Assembly (NCBI GenBank): GCA_964645915.1 | Contig: CAZYDH010000001.1 | Span: forward strand, 124,001 to 188,000 | DNA length: 64,000 nucleotides | Direction: 5' to 3' | DNA from: JACNKV01 sp964645915 | GTDB lineage: Bacteria; Fidelibacterota; Marinisomatia; Marinisomatales; JACNKV01 | In this document: piece after piece, positions 8,494 through 17,373 of the stretch | How the letters are laid out: every line of letters begins with the position of its first letter | How positions within the stretch are numbered: the stretch's first letter is position 1 | The notes under the pieces: model-generated | Told to the model about the DNA's origin: nothing | Databases searched by the model: none | The model's input: only the letters and a program-made list of their open reading frames with translations | Position numbers and translations under genes: made by a program

Positions 8494-9279
8494 ATGAAAG
8501 AATGGGTTCTAATATTAGGATGTTCCACCGGACATGGTGGAGCAACAGCAAAGCGTTTAGCCGAAGACGGTTACGGTATTCTTGGGTTTCATTTCGATCG
8601 AAGTGAAGTCAGGAAAAAAGCGTTGGCATTCAAAGAAAAACTTGAAGAAATTAATGGCGGACGGGTTCACTTTTGGAATGTGAACGCAGCTTCAATCGAA
8701 ACGATGGATGAATACATTCCGAAGATCAAAGAGATCATTGGAGATTCAACATTAAAGCTGTTACTTCATTCAATTGCATTTGGTACAACAATGGATCTGC
8801 TTGGTGAAAAACATGTGACAAGAAAGCAGATGGACATGACCCTTCATGTAATGGGGACCTCACTTTTATATTGGACACAAAAACTCCACGACTCCGGAAT
8901 GTTGGGTGAAGGCTCACGTGTAATGGGATTCACGAGCGAAGGGAATTATGTTGCAATGGAAGGATATGGTCCGGTGTCCGTTGCTAAAGTCGCGATGGAA
9001 GCGATCATCCGTCAGATCGGATGGGAACTTGGACGGTTTGGGATCACAGCAAACTGTATTCAAGCAGGTGTAACACCCACACGTGCGTTGACAAAAATAT
9101 CTGATCGATGGGAAGATTGGGTGGAGCGTACGGAATACCGTAATCCAATGCGGCGCACAACAACACCCGAAGATGTTGCCGGGACTGTCTCTTTGCTTTT
9201 AAGAAAGGAAGCAGACTTTATTAACTGCTCAACAATTTATTGCGACGGTGGCGAGCATCGATCCGGAAGAATTTATTAA
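8494..9279 (+). CDS. FabI-like enoyl-ACP reductase (short-chain dehydrogenase)
   Basis: This 261-residue Rossmann-fold SDR begins with the cofactor loop LGCSTGHGGATAKRLAEDG. It has LLHSIAFG, as in enoyl-ACP reductases, and the catalytic pair spaced as Y-x6-K in YGPVSVAK, the spacing of FabI/FabL and not the Y-x3-K of classical SDRs. FGITANCIQAG and the C-terminal YCDGG fit the same group. The likely role is the last reduction of the fatty-acid elongation cycle with NAD(P)H in the cytosol. The sequence is divergent from textbook FabI, so another enoyl-thioester substrate is possible. An ATG after GGAG at normal spacing sets the start. Confidence 0.75.
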   Translation: MKEWVLILGCSTGHGGATAKRLAEDGYGILGFHFDRSEVRKKALAFKEKLEEINGGRVHFWNVNAASIETMDEYIPKIKEIIGDSTLKLLLHSIAFGTTMDLLGEKHVTRKQMDMTLHVMGTSLLYWTQKLHDSGMLGEGSRVMGFTSEGNYVAMEGYGPVSVAKVAMEAIIRQIGWELGRFGITANCIQAGVTPTRALTKISDRWEDWVERTEYRNPMRRTTTPEDVAGTVSLLLRKEADFINCSTIYCDGGEHRSGRIY

Positions 9280-9288
9280 GCTCTCGGT

Positions 9289-9912
9289 TTATTTTCCGTG
9301 AACTAAAAAACCTCCATAATGCCCGATAACGGAAATAATTCCTAAAGAGATTACTTGGGCAATGATGTAAAAACCATAGGTAAACGACAATCCGGGTTCA
9401 GCAATGGTTCTTAATCCTACTGCAAGAGTTAACATTATAAAAAGAACAAATGATAGTCGGATCTTTTTTGTAATGATAGTATAGGTTCGGCCACGGTATT
9501 TCCGTTTCCAATCGATTAAACCGGTGAAAAAAGTCGCCAATCCACCCGCAAAAGAGATTAGCAACAACCAATAACCGATCCATTCAAATTCTGCGGCTTT
9601 AAGGGTCCATTCACAGGATGCATATGCACAAAATAAGAATGCGATGAGATGGGCAAGAAAAGCCAGCGGTAAAAGTCCGATTGAAAAATGTGTTGCAATA
9701 GTATGAAGGCGAAACATCGGTTGGGGACGTTTAATCTCAACATTGTGTACGATCGGAATTTTATGTCCGTTCGAATCAGCAACCTCTAACACAGCACCGC
9801 AAACCGGGCAGACCACCAATCCGTTTTCATCCACATCATGCATGTGGAGCTCCAAATGGCAGATCGGACAAACGAACCGGTTTTTTCTAGCTTGGAGTTT
9901 ACGTTTTCTCAT
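9289..9912 (-). CDS. Zinc-ribbon/rubredoxin-like domain fused to a DUF2231-type membrane domain
   Basis: Residues 13-40 form a four-cysteine knuckle domain (C15-x2-C18, C35-x2-C38) of zinc-ribbon or rubredoxin type. Residues about 68-205 carry four hydrophobic helices with HTIATHFSIGLLPLA at the first and GLIDW after the second, the pattern of DUF2231 membrane proteins. The protein ends YGGFLVHGK. It overlaps the acyl-CoA dehydrogenase gene by 4 nt. A second protein of the same membrane type lies on the other side of that gene, with a similar YGGKL end. An electron-transfer role is my inference; the metal bound by the cysteines is unknown. Confidence 0.7.
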   Translation of the reverse strand: MRKRKLQARKNRFVCPICHLELHMHDVDENGLVVCPVCGAVLEVADSNGHKIPIVHNVEIKRPQPMFRLHTIATHFSIGLLPLAFLAHLIAFLFCAYASCEWTLKAAEFEWIGYWLLLISFAGGLATFFTGLIDWKRKYRGRTYTIITKKIRLSFVLFIMLTLAVGLRTIAEPGLSFTYGFYIIAQVISLGIISVIGHYGGFLVHGK

Positions 9913-11048
9913 CTTCCCCTCATCAAACTTGCAACGATGATCGTACGCTGGATCTCGCTGGTCCCTTCATAAATTTGAAAGATCTTTGCGTCTCGCATGA
10001 GTTTTTCCATTGGGACTTCCATTGAGTAACCGTATCCACCCATAACTTGTACCGCATCGATAGTCGCTTTCATACAATAATCTGCCGCATAGGCTTTTGC
10101 CATTGCAGATTCTTTTGTGTTTGGAAGTCCTTGGTCATATAACCATGCAGATTTCCAGGTCAGCAATCTAGCAGTTTCTACATGCATTGCAATGTCAGCC
10201 AATTTAAAACTGACACCTTGGTATTTAATGATCTTTTTATTAAAACATTTTCTGCGTTTTGCATAGGTCGTGGCATGCTCTAGAGCTGCTCGAGCTACAC
10301 CTACGGCTGCGGCTGCAACTAATGGACGAGAATAATCAAACGTTTTCATCGCAATTTTAAAACCGTCACCTTCTTTCCACAGGATGTTTTCCGCAGGGAC
10401 ATGAACATCTTCAAAAGCTACGCGCACCGTATTTGATGCATGTTGACCTAAGTTTTCTTCTTTGGGTCCACGAACAATTCCGGGAGAGTCTGCATCAACA
10501 ATAAATCCGGTGGGACCGTTTTCTGTTCTTGCAAGGACAAAATACCAGTTGGCAACACCTCCGCCCGTGATCCACCATTTTAGACCGTTGATCACAAAGG
10601 TATTGTCATTGATCTTTGTTGCAGTTGTTGAAAGTCGAGAGACGTCGGACCCTGCATCGGGTTCGGTAACCGCATAGGATGCGAACATTGGTTTTTCAGT
10701 CATTGGTTGTAAGAATTGACGTTTTTGTTCGTCACTTCCTGCGACAAGGAGAGGTCCTTGTGCCAACGAATTTGCATCAAGCGCAATTCCAATTCCACTA
10801 CAGGCTGCCGATATTTCTTCAGCAATAATGCAGGTTTCTATACTTCCGCGCCCGGGGCCACCAAATTCTGCAGGAATATGAGAATTTAAGAATCCTTCTT
10901 TCCAAGCTTGTTTTGCAATTTCGTATGGAAATTCCCCTGTGCGATCATGTTCAGCTGCGCCCGGAGCTACAACATCCTTTGCAAATTGACGTACCCGTAA
11001 TTGTAATTCTTGTTGTTCTTTTGTTAAACTAAAATCAATCATTGTCAT
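9909..11048 (-). CDS. Acyl-CoA dehydrogenase
   Basis: This FAD enzyme of 379 residues oxidises an acyl-CoA to the 2-enoyl-CoA. The N-terminal helical domain is followed by the FAD-contact YAVTEPDAGSDVS and the beta-domain WWITGGG. At the C-terminus is QVMGGYGYS, with the catalytic base in IYEGTSEIQR (E361), the position used by medium- and short-chain enzymes. The start is ATG 11048 or ATG 11042, and the latter has better spacing to AGAGG. It overlaps genes on both sides that encode related small membrane proteins. No electron-transfer flavoprotein genes are in the window, so the electron acceptor is open. Confidence 0.93.
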   Translation of the reverse strand: MTMIDFSLTKEQQELQLRVRQFAKDVVAPGAAEHDRTGEFPYEIAKQAWKEGFLNSHIPAEFGGPGRGSIETCIIAEEISAACSGIGIALDANSLAQGPLLVAGSDEQKRQFLQPMTEKPMFASYAVTEPDAGSDVSRLSTTATKINDNTFVINGLKWWITGGGVANWYFVLARTENGPTGFIVDADSPGIVRGPKEENLGQHASNTVRVAFEDVHVPAENILWKEGDGFKIAMKTFDYSRPLVAAAAVGVARAALEHATTYAKRRKCFNKKIIKYQGVSFKLADIAMHVETARLLTWKSAWLYDQGLPNTKESAMAKAYAADYCMKATIDAVQVMGGYGYSMEVPMEKLMRDAKIFQIYEGTSEIQRTIIVASLMRGR

Positions 11049-11535
11049 CTACCTCTTTAAGTGTTTGAAGGGTTTGAGAAAGAATATCGTAATCCGGTTG
11101 GTTTTCTTCATTTTTGGTGTAGGATAGTTTTCCACCGTATCTACCTTGAGTAGAGATCAAACCAATCACCATGATCCAAACGACCAAGATCGGCTGAACA
11201 ACCCAGATAGAGAGGTTGATTATTCCAGGGAAAGGTGTTGGTTGTAAAATAGTTGGAAGAGTCGTAGCTAAACTGATAACCAACAATACAGAAAAGATCA
11301 ACTTTCGCTTGAAAGAAGGAAACCAGTTTGCGTGTTTCTTATTACGTTCCAAAATTCCGGTGGCTATCGAAATAAGAGATGTAATAAGAGAGACGGTTAC
11401 TAAAAACACAACCGCTGTTTTATAAACCGGATTACCTTTGAACAAAAATAACGCATGGGTAATCGCTGCCAATGGAATAGTTGCACAAGGTGCGTGTACT
11501 ACCATTGAATGTAAATGGAGTTTGTTTTTCATCAT
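11035..11535 (-). CDS. DUF2231-type four-helix membrane protein
   Basis: This 166-residue protein has four predicted membrane helices. It begins LHLHSMVVHAPCATIPLA, a His-containing first helix like that of the protein at 9289-9912, and ends its last helix with GRYGGKLSY, again like that paralogue. A hydrophilic tail of about 30 residues follows. Its stop lies inside the start of the acyl-CoA dehydrogenase gene (14-nt overlap with the ATG at 11048), a sign of coupled translation. Function is unknown. Conserved histidines in the first helix could bind haem or metal, but that is speculation. Confidence 0.65.
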   Translation of the reverse strand: MMKNKLHLHSMVVHAPCATIPLAAITHALFLFKGNPVYKTAVVFLVTVSLITSLISIATGILERNKKHANWFPSFKRKLIFSVLLVISLATTLPTILQPTPFPGIINLSIWVVQPILVVWIMVIGLISTQGRYGGKLSYTKNEENQPDYDILSQTLQTLKEVDDND

Positions 11536-11594
11536 TTTAAAAGGGTTTAAGTGTTAAGGTTAGCGAAAGAAAGATACAAAGGAAAGAATGAAAC

Positions 11595-11981
11595 TCAAGA
11601 TTCGGGAGGTAGAGAATTCAGTAATATCCGTTTATGGATAAGTTCCAATAAATCATAATGCTCTTGAGTTGGCTGAAGATCAAAACAAATTTTTGCTTCT
11701 TTTAATGCAGCATCCCACCAGCCTTTTTTTGTATAAACGATTGCCATATGATAATGAGCATTACCTAAAAGAAGGAACTGCTCACGGGTCATTGTTTGAT
11801 GATTAGCAGGGGATAGACGAATCACTTCGCGGAATTCAAGCACTGCATCATTCCATAATCCTTTTTGTGCGTACCATTTTCCCAATTCAAGATGCCGACC
11901 GGGATTATCATTACAGCCAACAATAAAAAACAGTAATGGCAGAACGAGGAACAGAGGCTTGATTTGTCTTTTGATTTTCAT
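11595..11981 (-). CDS. Small TPR lipoprotein
   Basis: The N-terminus is basic, then hydrophobic, ending in the lipobox FIVGC with the acylated cysteine at residue 23. Two to three tetratricopeptide-type helical pairs follow (HLELGKWYAQKGLWNDAVL; HYHMAIVYTKKGWWDAAL), so the mature part of about 105 residues is a protein-interaction module on the periplasmic face of a membrane. It lies 59 nt upstream of the DUF2231-type gene on the same strand and could belong to that unit. No specific partner can be named. Confidence 0.75.
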   Translation of the reverse strand: MKIKRQIKPLFLVLPLLFFIVGCNDNPGRHLELGKWYAQKGLWNDAVLEFREVIRLSPANHQTMTREQFLLLGNAHYHMAIVYTKKGWWDAALKEAKICFDLQPTQEHYDLLELIHKRILLNSLPPES

Positions 11982-12097
11982 TAGAAGCTGTACAGAAGTT
12001 TCATTAATTCACTGTCTTAATGCAAGTAAAAGATTGTGCTAAGATCAAAGGATTTTATTGAAGTATATGAGTCAAAAAAAAGAAAGATTATTTTTTG

Positions 12098-12529
12098 TTA
12101 ATCTACAATGATCTTTTTCATTTTGTAATGACTTTCGGTCGTTTTGTACGTTTTGAACCCACATCTTTCATATAGAATCCGTGCAGGATTATTTAGAAAA
12201 ACTTCAAGATATAACTCACTAAATCCATTGTCTTTACCTTTACTTTCACAAAGGTTTAAAACATAGTGTCCGATTCCTCTATTTTGAAAATTTGTGGACA
12301 ATTGAATATTAGCAATATGGGCATTTTCATTAAGACGAAAAACAAAAAAACCAGCTTTATCTCCGTCTATCATTATGATGTTCGTTGATTGAGTATCCAG
12401 ACCGCGTTTATAAATATCTGAATTCCAGCCACCCCAATACTTATTGATATAATCGATCATATTATTCCGATGCAAATTATGCGTGAACAGATAGTCTTGA
12501 TCTGAGTAGGGAACGATATTTATTTCCAT
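12098..12529 (-). CDS. GNAT-family N-acetyltransferase
   Basis: The segment FQNRGIGHYVLNLCESKG is the acetyl-CoA-binding motif A (Q/R-x-x-G-x-G/A), followed by LYLEVFLNNPARILYERCGF, the motif B tail typical of single-domain acetyltransferases. The acceptor is unknown. I use the ATG at 12529 (143 aa). A TTG at 12547 would add six residues and begin 3 nt after the MFS gene's stop. Neither start has a clear ribosome site. Its place behind two transporter genes suggests small-molecule detoxification or export, as inference. Confidence 0.8.
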   Translation of the reverse strand: MEINIVPYSDQDYLFTHNLHRNNMIDYINKYWGGWNSDIYKRGLDTQSTNIIMIDGDKAGFFVFRLNENAHIANIQLSTNFQNRGIGHYVLNLCESKGKDNGFSELYLEVFLNNPARILYERCGFKTYKTTESHYKMKKIIVD

Positions 12530-12550
12530 GCACACTGAGTTTTTCAAAGA

Positions 12551-13822
12551 TTAAGAATCAACATAAATCATAGATTCATATGAATGATCTTTTGGGTCTT
12601 TTACCATAAACACCAATAAAAACAATCCGACAAACATCATAACAGCGATAATGGTGAAAATCCAGATGGTAGAATACATTTCTGCCATAATTCCGGCAAC
12701 AACAATTGCAATAAGCGTAAAAGGAGCTAAGGTTGAATCAATCAGTGCCATGATCAATTTATTATCTCCTTTTTCGCCGGCAAAATCATAGACCATATTC
12801 ATAGCAGATGGCATAAAAGCTCCTTGGGCGATTCCAATGAAAAGGAAAATTCCATACACCCATACCATCGATTGAGCAGTGATTGCGGTTAAAACGGCTA
12901 ACAAGTGTGCGATAAAAGCTAACGTTAAGGATGTTTTATGTCCGAACTGATCACCAATTTTGCCCGAAGCATAACTTGCAAAACCATATGCGATGGCTGT
13001 AAGTGCTGTAAAAATGCCCGCTTCGCTAATATCAAAATTGAATTTGTCCTGACTGTAGACAGCATAGAGACTCATTGCTGGATAATTAAATGTAAAAAAG
13101 ATACGAGCCAGCAGATATTTTCTGAAATTAGTATGGGTTTGAATAATGGTTTTGATTTCTTGGAAAAAATGAGATGCAGTTCTATGGGATTGGATTTCTG
13201 AAGAAGAATCCAGTCGAAATCCGACAAACAATACTGCACCGATCGTCATTGAAGCGGTGAAGATCAAAAATCCCCAACCAAAATTATTTGGAAAAGGGAT
13301 TGAACTACTCAACAACAACTTTACCAGAATCCCACCGACAAACCCGCCGATGCTATTGAAGGCAAATGAAATCCCAAAAAACGAGCCTCGTGTTTTGTCA
13401 TCTGTTGCATGACGAAGAAACCCGGTCCAAATCGGAATGATAATACCGACGGAAAGTCCATAAAGAATAAAACAGATATAATAAAAGATCCATGCATTAT
13501 CCCCAAGTGGTGTAAGGAAGGCAAAAACAAATCCGGCAATAAACATAGGGGGGATGGCAAATCCATGAACACCGATAGCAGCCCATCGAATATTTTTTAT
13601 GTTTCGACCAAGGAATGCAGAAAAAAATTGCGGTATGGACATTAGAATGTAGAATAGCCCTGCTAGCGAAGCGACAATAGCATCCGGAGCACCTAATTTG
13701 TTCATAAATAGGGGGATCACCGCATATACTGTGTGAAATGCAAAACCAAATCCCCATGAAAATTCATGCAGACTATTTAAATATAAATTATGCCGAAGAT
13801 CTTTAGAAGTAAGTTTAGGCAT
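12551..13822 (-). CDS. Major facilitator superfamily transporter
   Basis: The protein has about 423 residues and roughly twelve hydrophobic helices in two halves. The start region ends with GFGFAFHTVYAVIPLFMNKLG, and the hydrophilic centre (residues about 215-225) separates the halves. SYASGKIGDQFGHKTSL fits the MFS loop motif G-x3-D-x-x-G-x-K/R. I take ATG 13822 (MPKLTSKD). A GTG at 13840 is possible but would lengthen the overlap with the preceding gene from 8 to 26 nt. The substrate is unknown. Confidence 0.88.
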   Translation of the reverse strand: MPKLTSKDLRHNLYLNSLHEFSWGFGFAFHTVYAVIPLFMNKLGAPDAIVASLAGLFYILMSIPQFFSAFLGRNIKNIRWAAIGVHGFAIPPMFIAGFVFAFLTPLGDNAWIFYYICFILYGLSVGIIIPIWTGFLRHATDDKTRGSFFGISFAFNSIGGFVGGILVKLLLSSSIPFPNNFGWGFLIFTASMTIGAVLFVGFRLDSSSEIQSHRTASHFFQEIKTIIQTHTNFRKYLLARIFFTFNYPAMSLYAVYSQDKFNFDISEAGIFTALTAIAYGFASYASGKIGDQFGHKTSLTLAFIAHLLAVLTAITAQSMVWVYGIFLFIGIAQGAFMPSAMNMVYDFAGEKGDNKLIMALIDSTLAPFTLIAIVVAGIMAEMYSTIWIFTIIAVMMFVGLFLLVFMVKDPKDHSYESMIYVDS

Positions 13823-14717
13823 TCTCTTGCTTCGTTTCACGCGTGAGAAGAATGATTGCAGTTAGCAAGACGCAACCACCGATTATCTGCGATGTTGAAA
13901 AAACTCTTCCACGGATCAGCCAGTCAATTGCCACGGCAGATAGTGGCCAGAACAATTCATAAATAGTTGCATGAGATGCAGGAAGGTGAGTTAATCCGTA
14001 ATAATAGATAAACAGTGCGATCGATCCTGAGGTTAATACAATAAGGATAATAGCCATCCATTGATTTCCGGTAAGATTGAATGTGATCGAATCAAATTGG
14101 GTGGATAGCAAAATCGCTAAAGCAACCACAGATGTAGTGGTCAGACGTAATGCCGTAACGACAGGGAAAGAGATCTTATTTAAAGCATGTTTCCCCAACA
14201 CGGTTGAGCTTCCCCATGCAAATGCTGCCAAGAGAGCCAACAGAGAAGCAATGAGCGTTTTATCATCCGTTTCGGTAATTGGACTTATCCCGAAAGTGAC
14301 TAAATATCCCCCGACAAAAGCAGCGCCAGCCAAAAGAAGAAATCGTTTTGTAAGTTTTTCTTTTAAAACGACCGATGCCAACGTGATTGCAAAAATCGGT
14401 TGAAATTTTTGAAGCAAAACAACAACCGAAAGATCAATATAGTGTATATAGCTAAGAGCTTTTGTATAGAAAAAAGTACCCAATATTCCACCGCAGATAG
14501 ATATCCATAATATAGACGACCAACTTCGTTGGCTCATAGTTGCAATTTCTTTCCATCCTTTTATCAAAAAACCAATAAACAATAATGCACCGAAAGTGTG
14601 CTCTAGAGTAACAATCAGAAAAGATGGTAGTGAATAAAGTTCTTGTCTAAGAAAGCCGTCTAAACTCCAAAGAGTTGCAGCAAAGATGATCGCAAGTGCA
14701 GGTAGGTACTTTTTCAT
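13815..14717 (-). CDS. EamA/DMT-family transporter
   Basis: This 300-residue protein has about ten membrane helices arranged as two EamA repeats, each ending with a PxxxxxxxxxxLxE-type segment (QKFQPIFAITLASVVLKEKL in the first half; YELFWPLSAVAIDWLIRGR in the second). Drug/metabolite transporters of this kind export amino acids, nucleosides or toxic metabolites across the inner membrane. Its 3' end overlaps the MFS gene by 8 nt, so two transporters and an acetyltransferase form one compact set. Substrate unknown. Confidence 0.88.
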   Translation of the reverse strand: MKKYLPALAIIFAATLWSLDGFLRQELYSLPSFLIVTLEHTFGALLFIGFLIKGWKEIATMSQRSWSSILWISICGGILGTFFYTKALSYIHYIDLSVVVLLQKFQPIFAITLASVVLKEKLTKRFLLLAGAAFVGGYLVTFGISPITETDDKTLIASLLALLAAFAWGSSTVLGKHALNKISFPVVTALRLTTTSVVALAILLSTQFDSITFNLTGNQWMAIILIVLTSGSIALFIYYYGLTHLPASHATIYELFWPLSAVAIDWLIRGRVFSTSQIIGGCVLLTAIILLTRETKQENA

Positions 14718-14781
14718 ACCTGAAATTACGGAGAATATAAAAACTGTAAATCACAAATTATTCACGAAAACAATATGTATT

Positions 14782-16608
14782 TTACCAGAGAATTTGTGCT
14801 CCGATCTTTAAAGAACGTGGTTCAACAATTGACTCTGTTATCACTGCAGTTAGTTTAAAACGATCTTTATGTTTGATTGAAATACCGGCATTGAAGTTAA
14901 ACTTGTTTGAAAAATGGTGGTCTCCGGGGAATTCGTGTCCTTCAACATAGGCAGAATCTTCCTCAGTAATTGTGATGCCATCCACAATAGTGGTTGATGA
15001 TTCGTGATTTACAATTAGATCGTATCCTTCCTCAACATCGATCTGTTTCATTAATTTTGTAAACCCGACCTGAATTTCAATATTATTACCAACATCAACA
15101 AAGACACCTATTGGGACAGCAAGAATTGTTTGAGTTCTTTCATACCACCATGCAAATTGTTTGTCGTCTAGTTGTGTAGTTGTTTTATCGTAAAAGCTTG
15201 TCCAGCTATAACCATTATAGAGTCGTTGAGAAAATTTTTCTCCTTCAAAAGGTTCGGTAGCTTCTTGTTTCTGATTCAAATAATCGAAACTTAATCCCCC
15301 TACAAATCGCAAAGAAGGACTGATACTCCAATCAACCCCGGCAGTTATTTGTTGATGTTTCCGAAGAAAATCTCCTCGCCCAATGCGATCCATAGTTGCC
15401 CAAGAATCCGACTCAGAAATATAACGATAACTTGTGTCATTGGCTGTATACAAAAAAGTACGATGGTAATAACTATGCCCGAAAAAATCTTCAGATTCAT
15501 CTAAATCAGCTTTCGAATCTTCGGTGTGAACTGAGAATCGTAGTAGAAAACCATCACGGATGGTAATATCTGCATGAACGGATGCCCAAACCGAGTTTCC
15601 ATCATAATCCCATTTTTTGATATTATCAGATCTTCTGAAACTTCTATAAATGCTTGAATCGGGTTGGTTAACATTATATAAAGAAAAATAATTTGAAGTA
15701 TCGGTTACTACATAGGTCCGGGATAAAGAACCAGGAGTAAAACCCGCTGAGACACCAAAGCGTACGGTTTCTTTGGGTGACCAGATTAATCCCGCCCTAA
15801 CTTCAGCCTGATCGAAATTTTGCTTTCGATTTTTGTAGCTATTTGAATATCTCAAATACTCATCAGCATAGTTGTTATCATCTTTACGATCCATATCGCG
15901 ATATGTACCATCGCTATTTTCAAGATGTAACGTTGTTCCAACTCCAAGACTTAACCAATTGAAAAGCGGAATTGCCAGAAAACTGTTCAAACGATATCCG
16001 GTATTAGTTTCGGTGTTTGTTCCGGTTTCTACTAAACGATAATCGGTATATGGATCGATTAGTTCATCACTGTACTCAGCACCATCAGCCGCTTCAGTAT
16101 ACCATTCACTTCGATACCAGTACGGACGATAAAAATCCTCTTCATTATAGAAATACTCTGCAGTAATTCCAAATCGAAGCGGTAGGGTCGGTATTTTTCC
16201 CAAATATACAGCTCGAAAGAGGGGTTCTTTCCCTTGAACAGTTTCTGTTGTTGTATAAGGCGACCAATAATATGGATAGGGACTGTAAATATCAATCCCA
16301 TCATAACCGATCCCAGGGACATTATTAAATCTTGGTTCAAACTCTTCACTGGCCAAATCGAGATAGATATAATTATCCGGGACATAACTTAAATAGGCTG
16401 GATTTAAAAATACATTATCTAACGGGTGATTATAAATGTTGAGAAAATGATTACCTAATCCCATTAATCCAACAGAACGAATCTTTGTAGGTGCTAAGTA
16501 ATCTTGTCGGATTTGAAAATCGGTTGCAAGAATTGTATAATCCGGATACCAGCCATAAAGCAAAGAACAAGAAACAGTGAACATGATAGCGAAGGTGAAT
16601 TTTTTCAT
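14782..16608 (-). CDS. Predicted outer-membrane beta-barrel protein
   Basis: The start is ATG 16608, because GGAGGG lies just upstream, and the ATG at 16620 would place this ribosome site inside the gene. A signal peptide (about 1-18) ends before WYPDYTILATD. The mature protein of about 590 residues is rich in Tyr, Trp and alternating hydrophobic strands, contains an early NPAYLSYVPD segment as in many FadL/PorV-like FCB proteins, and ends in a strand with LKIGAQILW. The terminal aromatic residue suits outer-membrane assembly. Ligand or role is unknown. Confidence 0.75.
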   Translation of the reverse strand: MKKFTFAIMFTVSCSLLYGWYPDYTILATDFQIRQDYLAPTKIRSVGLMGLGNHFLNIYNHPLDNVFLNPAYLSYVPDNYIYLDLASEEFEPRFNNVPGIGYDGIDIYSPYPYYWSPYTTTETVQGKEPLFRAVYLGKIPTLPLRFGITAEYFYNEEDFYRPYWYRSEWYTEAADGAEYSDELIDPYTDYRLVETGTNTETNTGYRLNSFLAIPLFNWLSLGVGTTLHLENSDGTYRDMDRKDDNNYADEYLRYSNSYKNRKQNFDQAEVRAGLIWSPKETVRFGVSAGFTPGSLSRTYVVTDTSNYFSLYNVNQPDSSIYRSFRRSDNIKKWDYDGNSVWASVHADITIRDGFLLRFSVHTEDSKADLDESEDFFGHSYYHRTFLYTANDTSYRYISESDSWATMDRIGRGDFLRKHQQITAGVDWSISPSLRFVGGLSFDYLNQKQEATEPFEGEKFSQRLYNGYSWTSFYDKTTTQLDDKQFAWWYERTQTILAVPIGVFVDVGNNIEIQVGFTKLMKQIDVEEGYDLIVNHESSTTIVDGITITEEDSAYVEGHEFPGDHHFSNKFNFNAGISIKHKDRFKLTAVITESIVEPRSLKIGAQILW

Positions 16609-16648
16609 GCTACCCTCCATTTAGTTATTAAAAAATATTGTTAAAAAA

Positions 16649-17206
16649 TTATGCTTGACCGCCGTGACCGGAAACTTGAGCTAATCCAATATTGAACTGA
16701 TGAGTTGCCTGATTCCATACTTTTTGGTCGTCGGTATGAAAAATATATTCACTTTCAGCATCTAATAACAACCAATCTCCGTTTTTTATTTCTCGTTCCA
16801 GTTGACCTTTCCCCCAACCTGCATGCCCAAGCATTAATTTATAATGAGTGGGTCCATTTTTTGAATTAATTTGTTTAAGAATCTCTTTTTGACTTGTCAG
16901 TGAATAGTTGTCGGAAACACGAATGGTCTCGTTGGTCATGTATTCTGAAGAGTGCAGTACAATACCACGTTCAATCATTACCGGTCCACCAAAATAAATA
17001 GTGGGTACTGCTTTTAAGATCTTTTCGTTTTCTTCATATATTTCCGATATCAAGCCACGAAGACCCGGTTCCTCAAACGGACGATTAATGATCAAACCCA
17101 TTGCTCCTTCTTCAGTGTGATCACAAATGAGAACGACTGCTTTTGTAAAATAAGGATCCAGCATATGCGGCATGGCAACGATCAATTTATTTTTTAACGA
17201 ACTCAT
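16649..17206 (-). CDS. YqgE/AlgH (UPF0301) family protein
   Basis: At about 185 residues this matches the YqgE/AlgH family: LIVAMPHMLDPYFTKAVV, then CDHTEEGAMGLIINRP, YFGGPV and the characteristic LGHAGWGKGQLEREI, ending in WLLLDAE. I take ATG 17206 from alignment to the family's usual start, although upstream GTG 17230 and ATG 17227 are in frame. The biochemical role of this family is unsettled; AlgH was named for an effect on alginate regulation. It is divergent from uvrA. Confidence 0.93.
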   Translation of the reverse strand: MSSLKNKLIVAMPHMLDPYFTKAVVLICDHTEEGAMGLIINRPFEEPGLRGLISEIYEENEKILKAVPTIYFGGPVMIERGIVLHSSEYMTNETIRVSDNYSLTSQKEILKQINSKNGPTHYKLMLGHAGWGKGQLEREIKNGDWLLLDAESEYIFHTDDQKVWNQATHQFNIGLAQVSGHGGQA

Positions 17207-17373
17207 ACTGAAAATTAACCAATTCATCACTTATGGACAATGGATTTGAAAAACAAATCATCAATGAAATAACAAGAAAAAACCAAGGTTAAAGTGTAAA
17301 TCGTTTTTTGATTGGGTTGGGTTTTAGAGGTAAATTACCAGTTCGTGTTCAAAGGGAGTGAGAAACCGATTCT

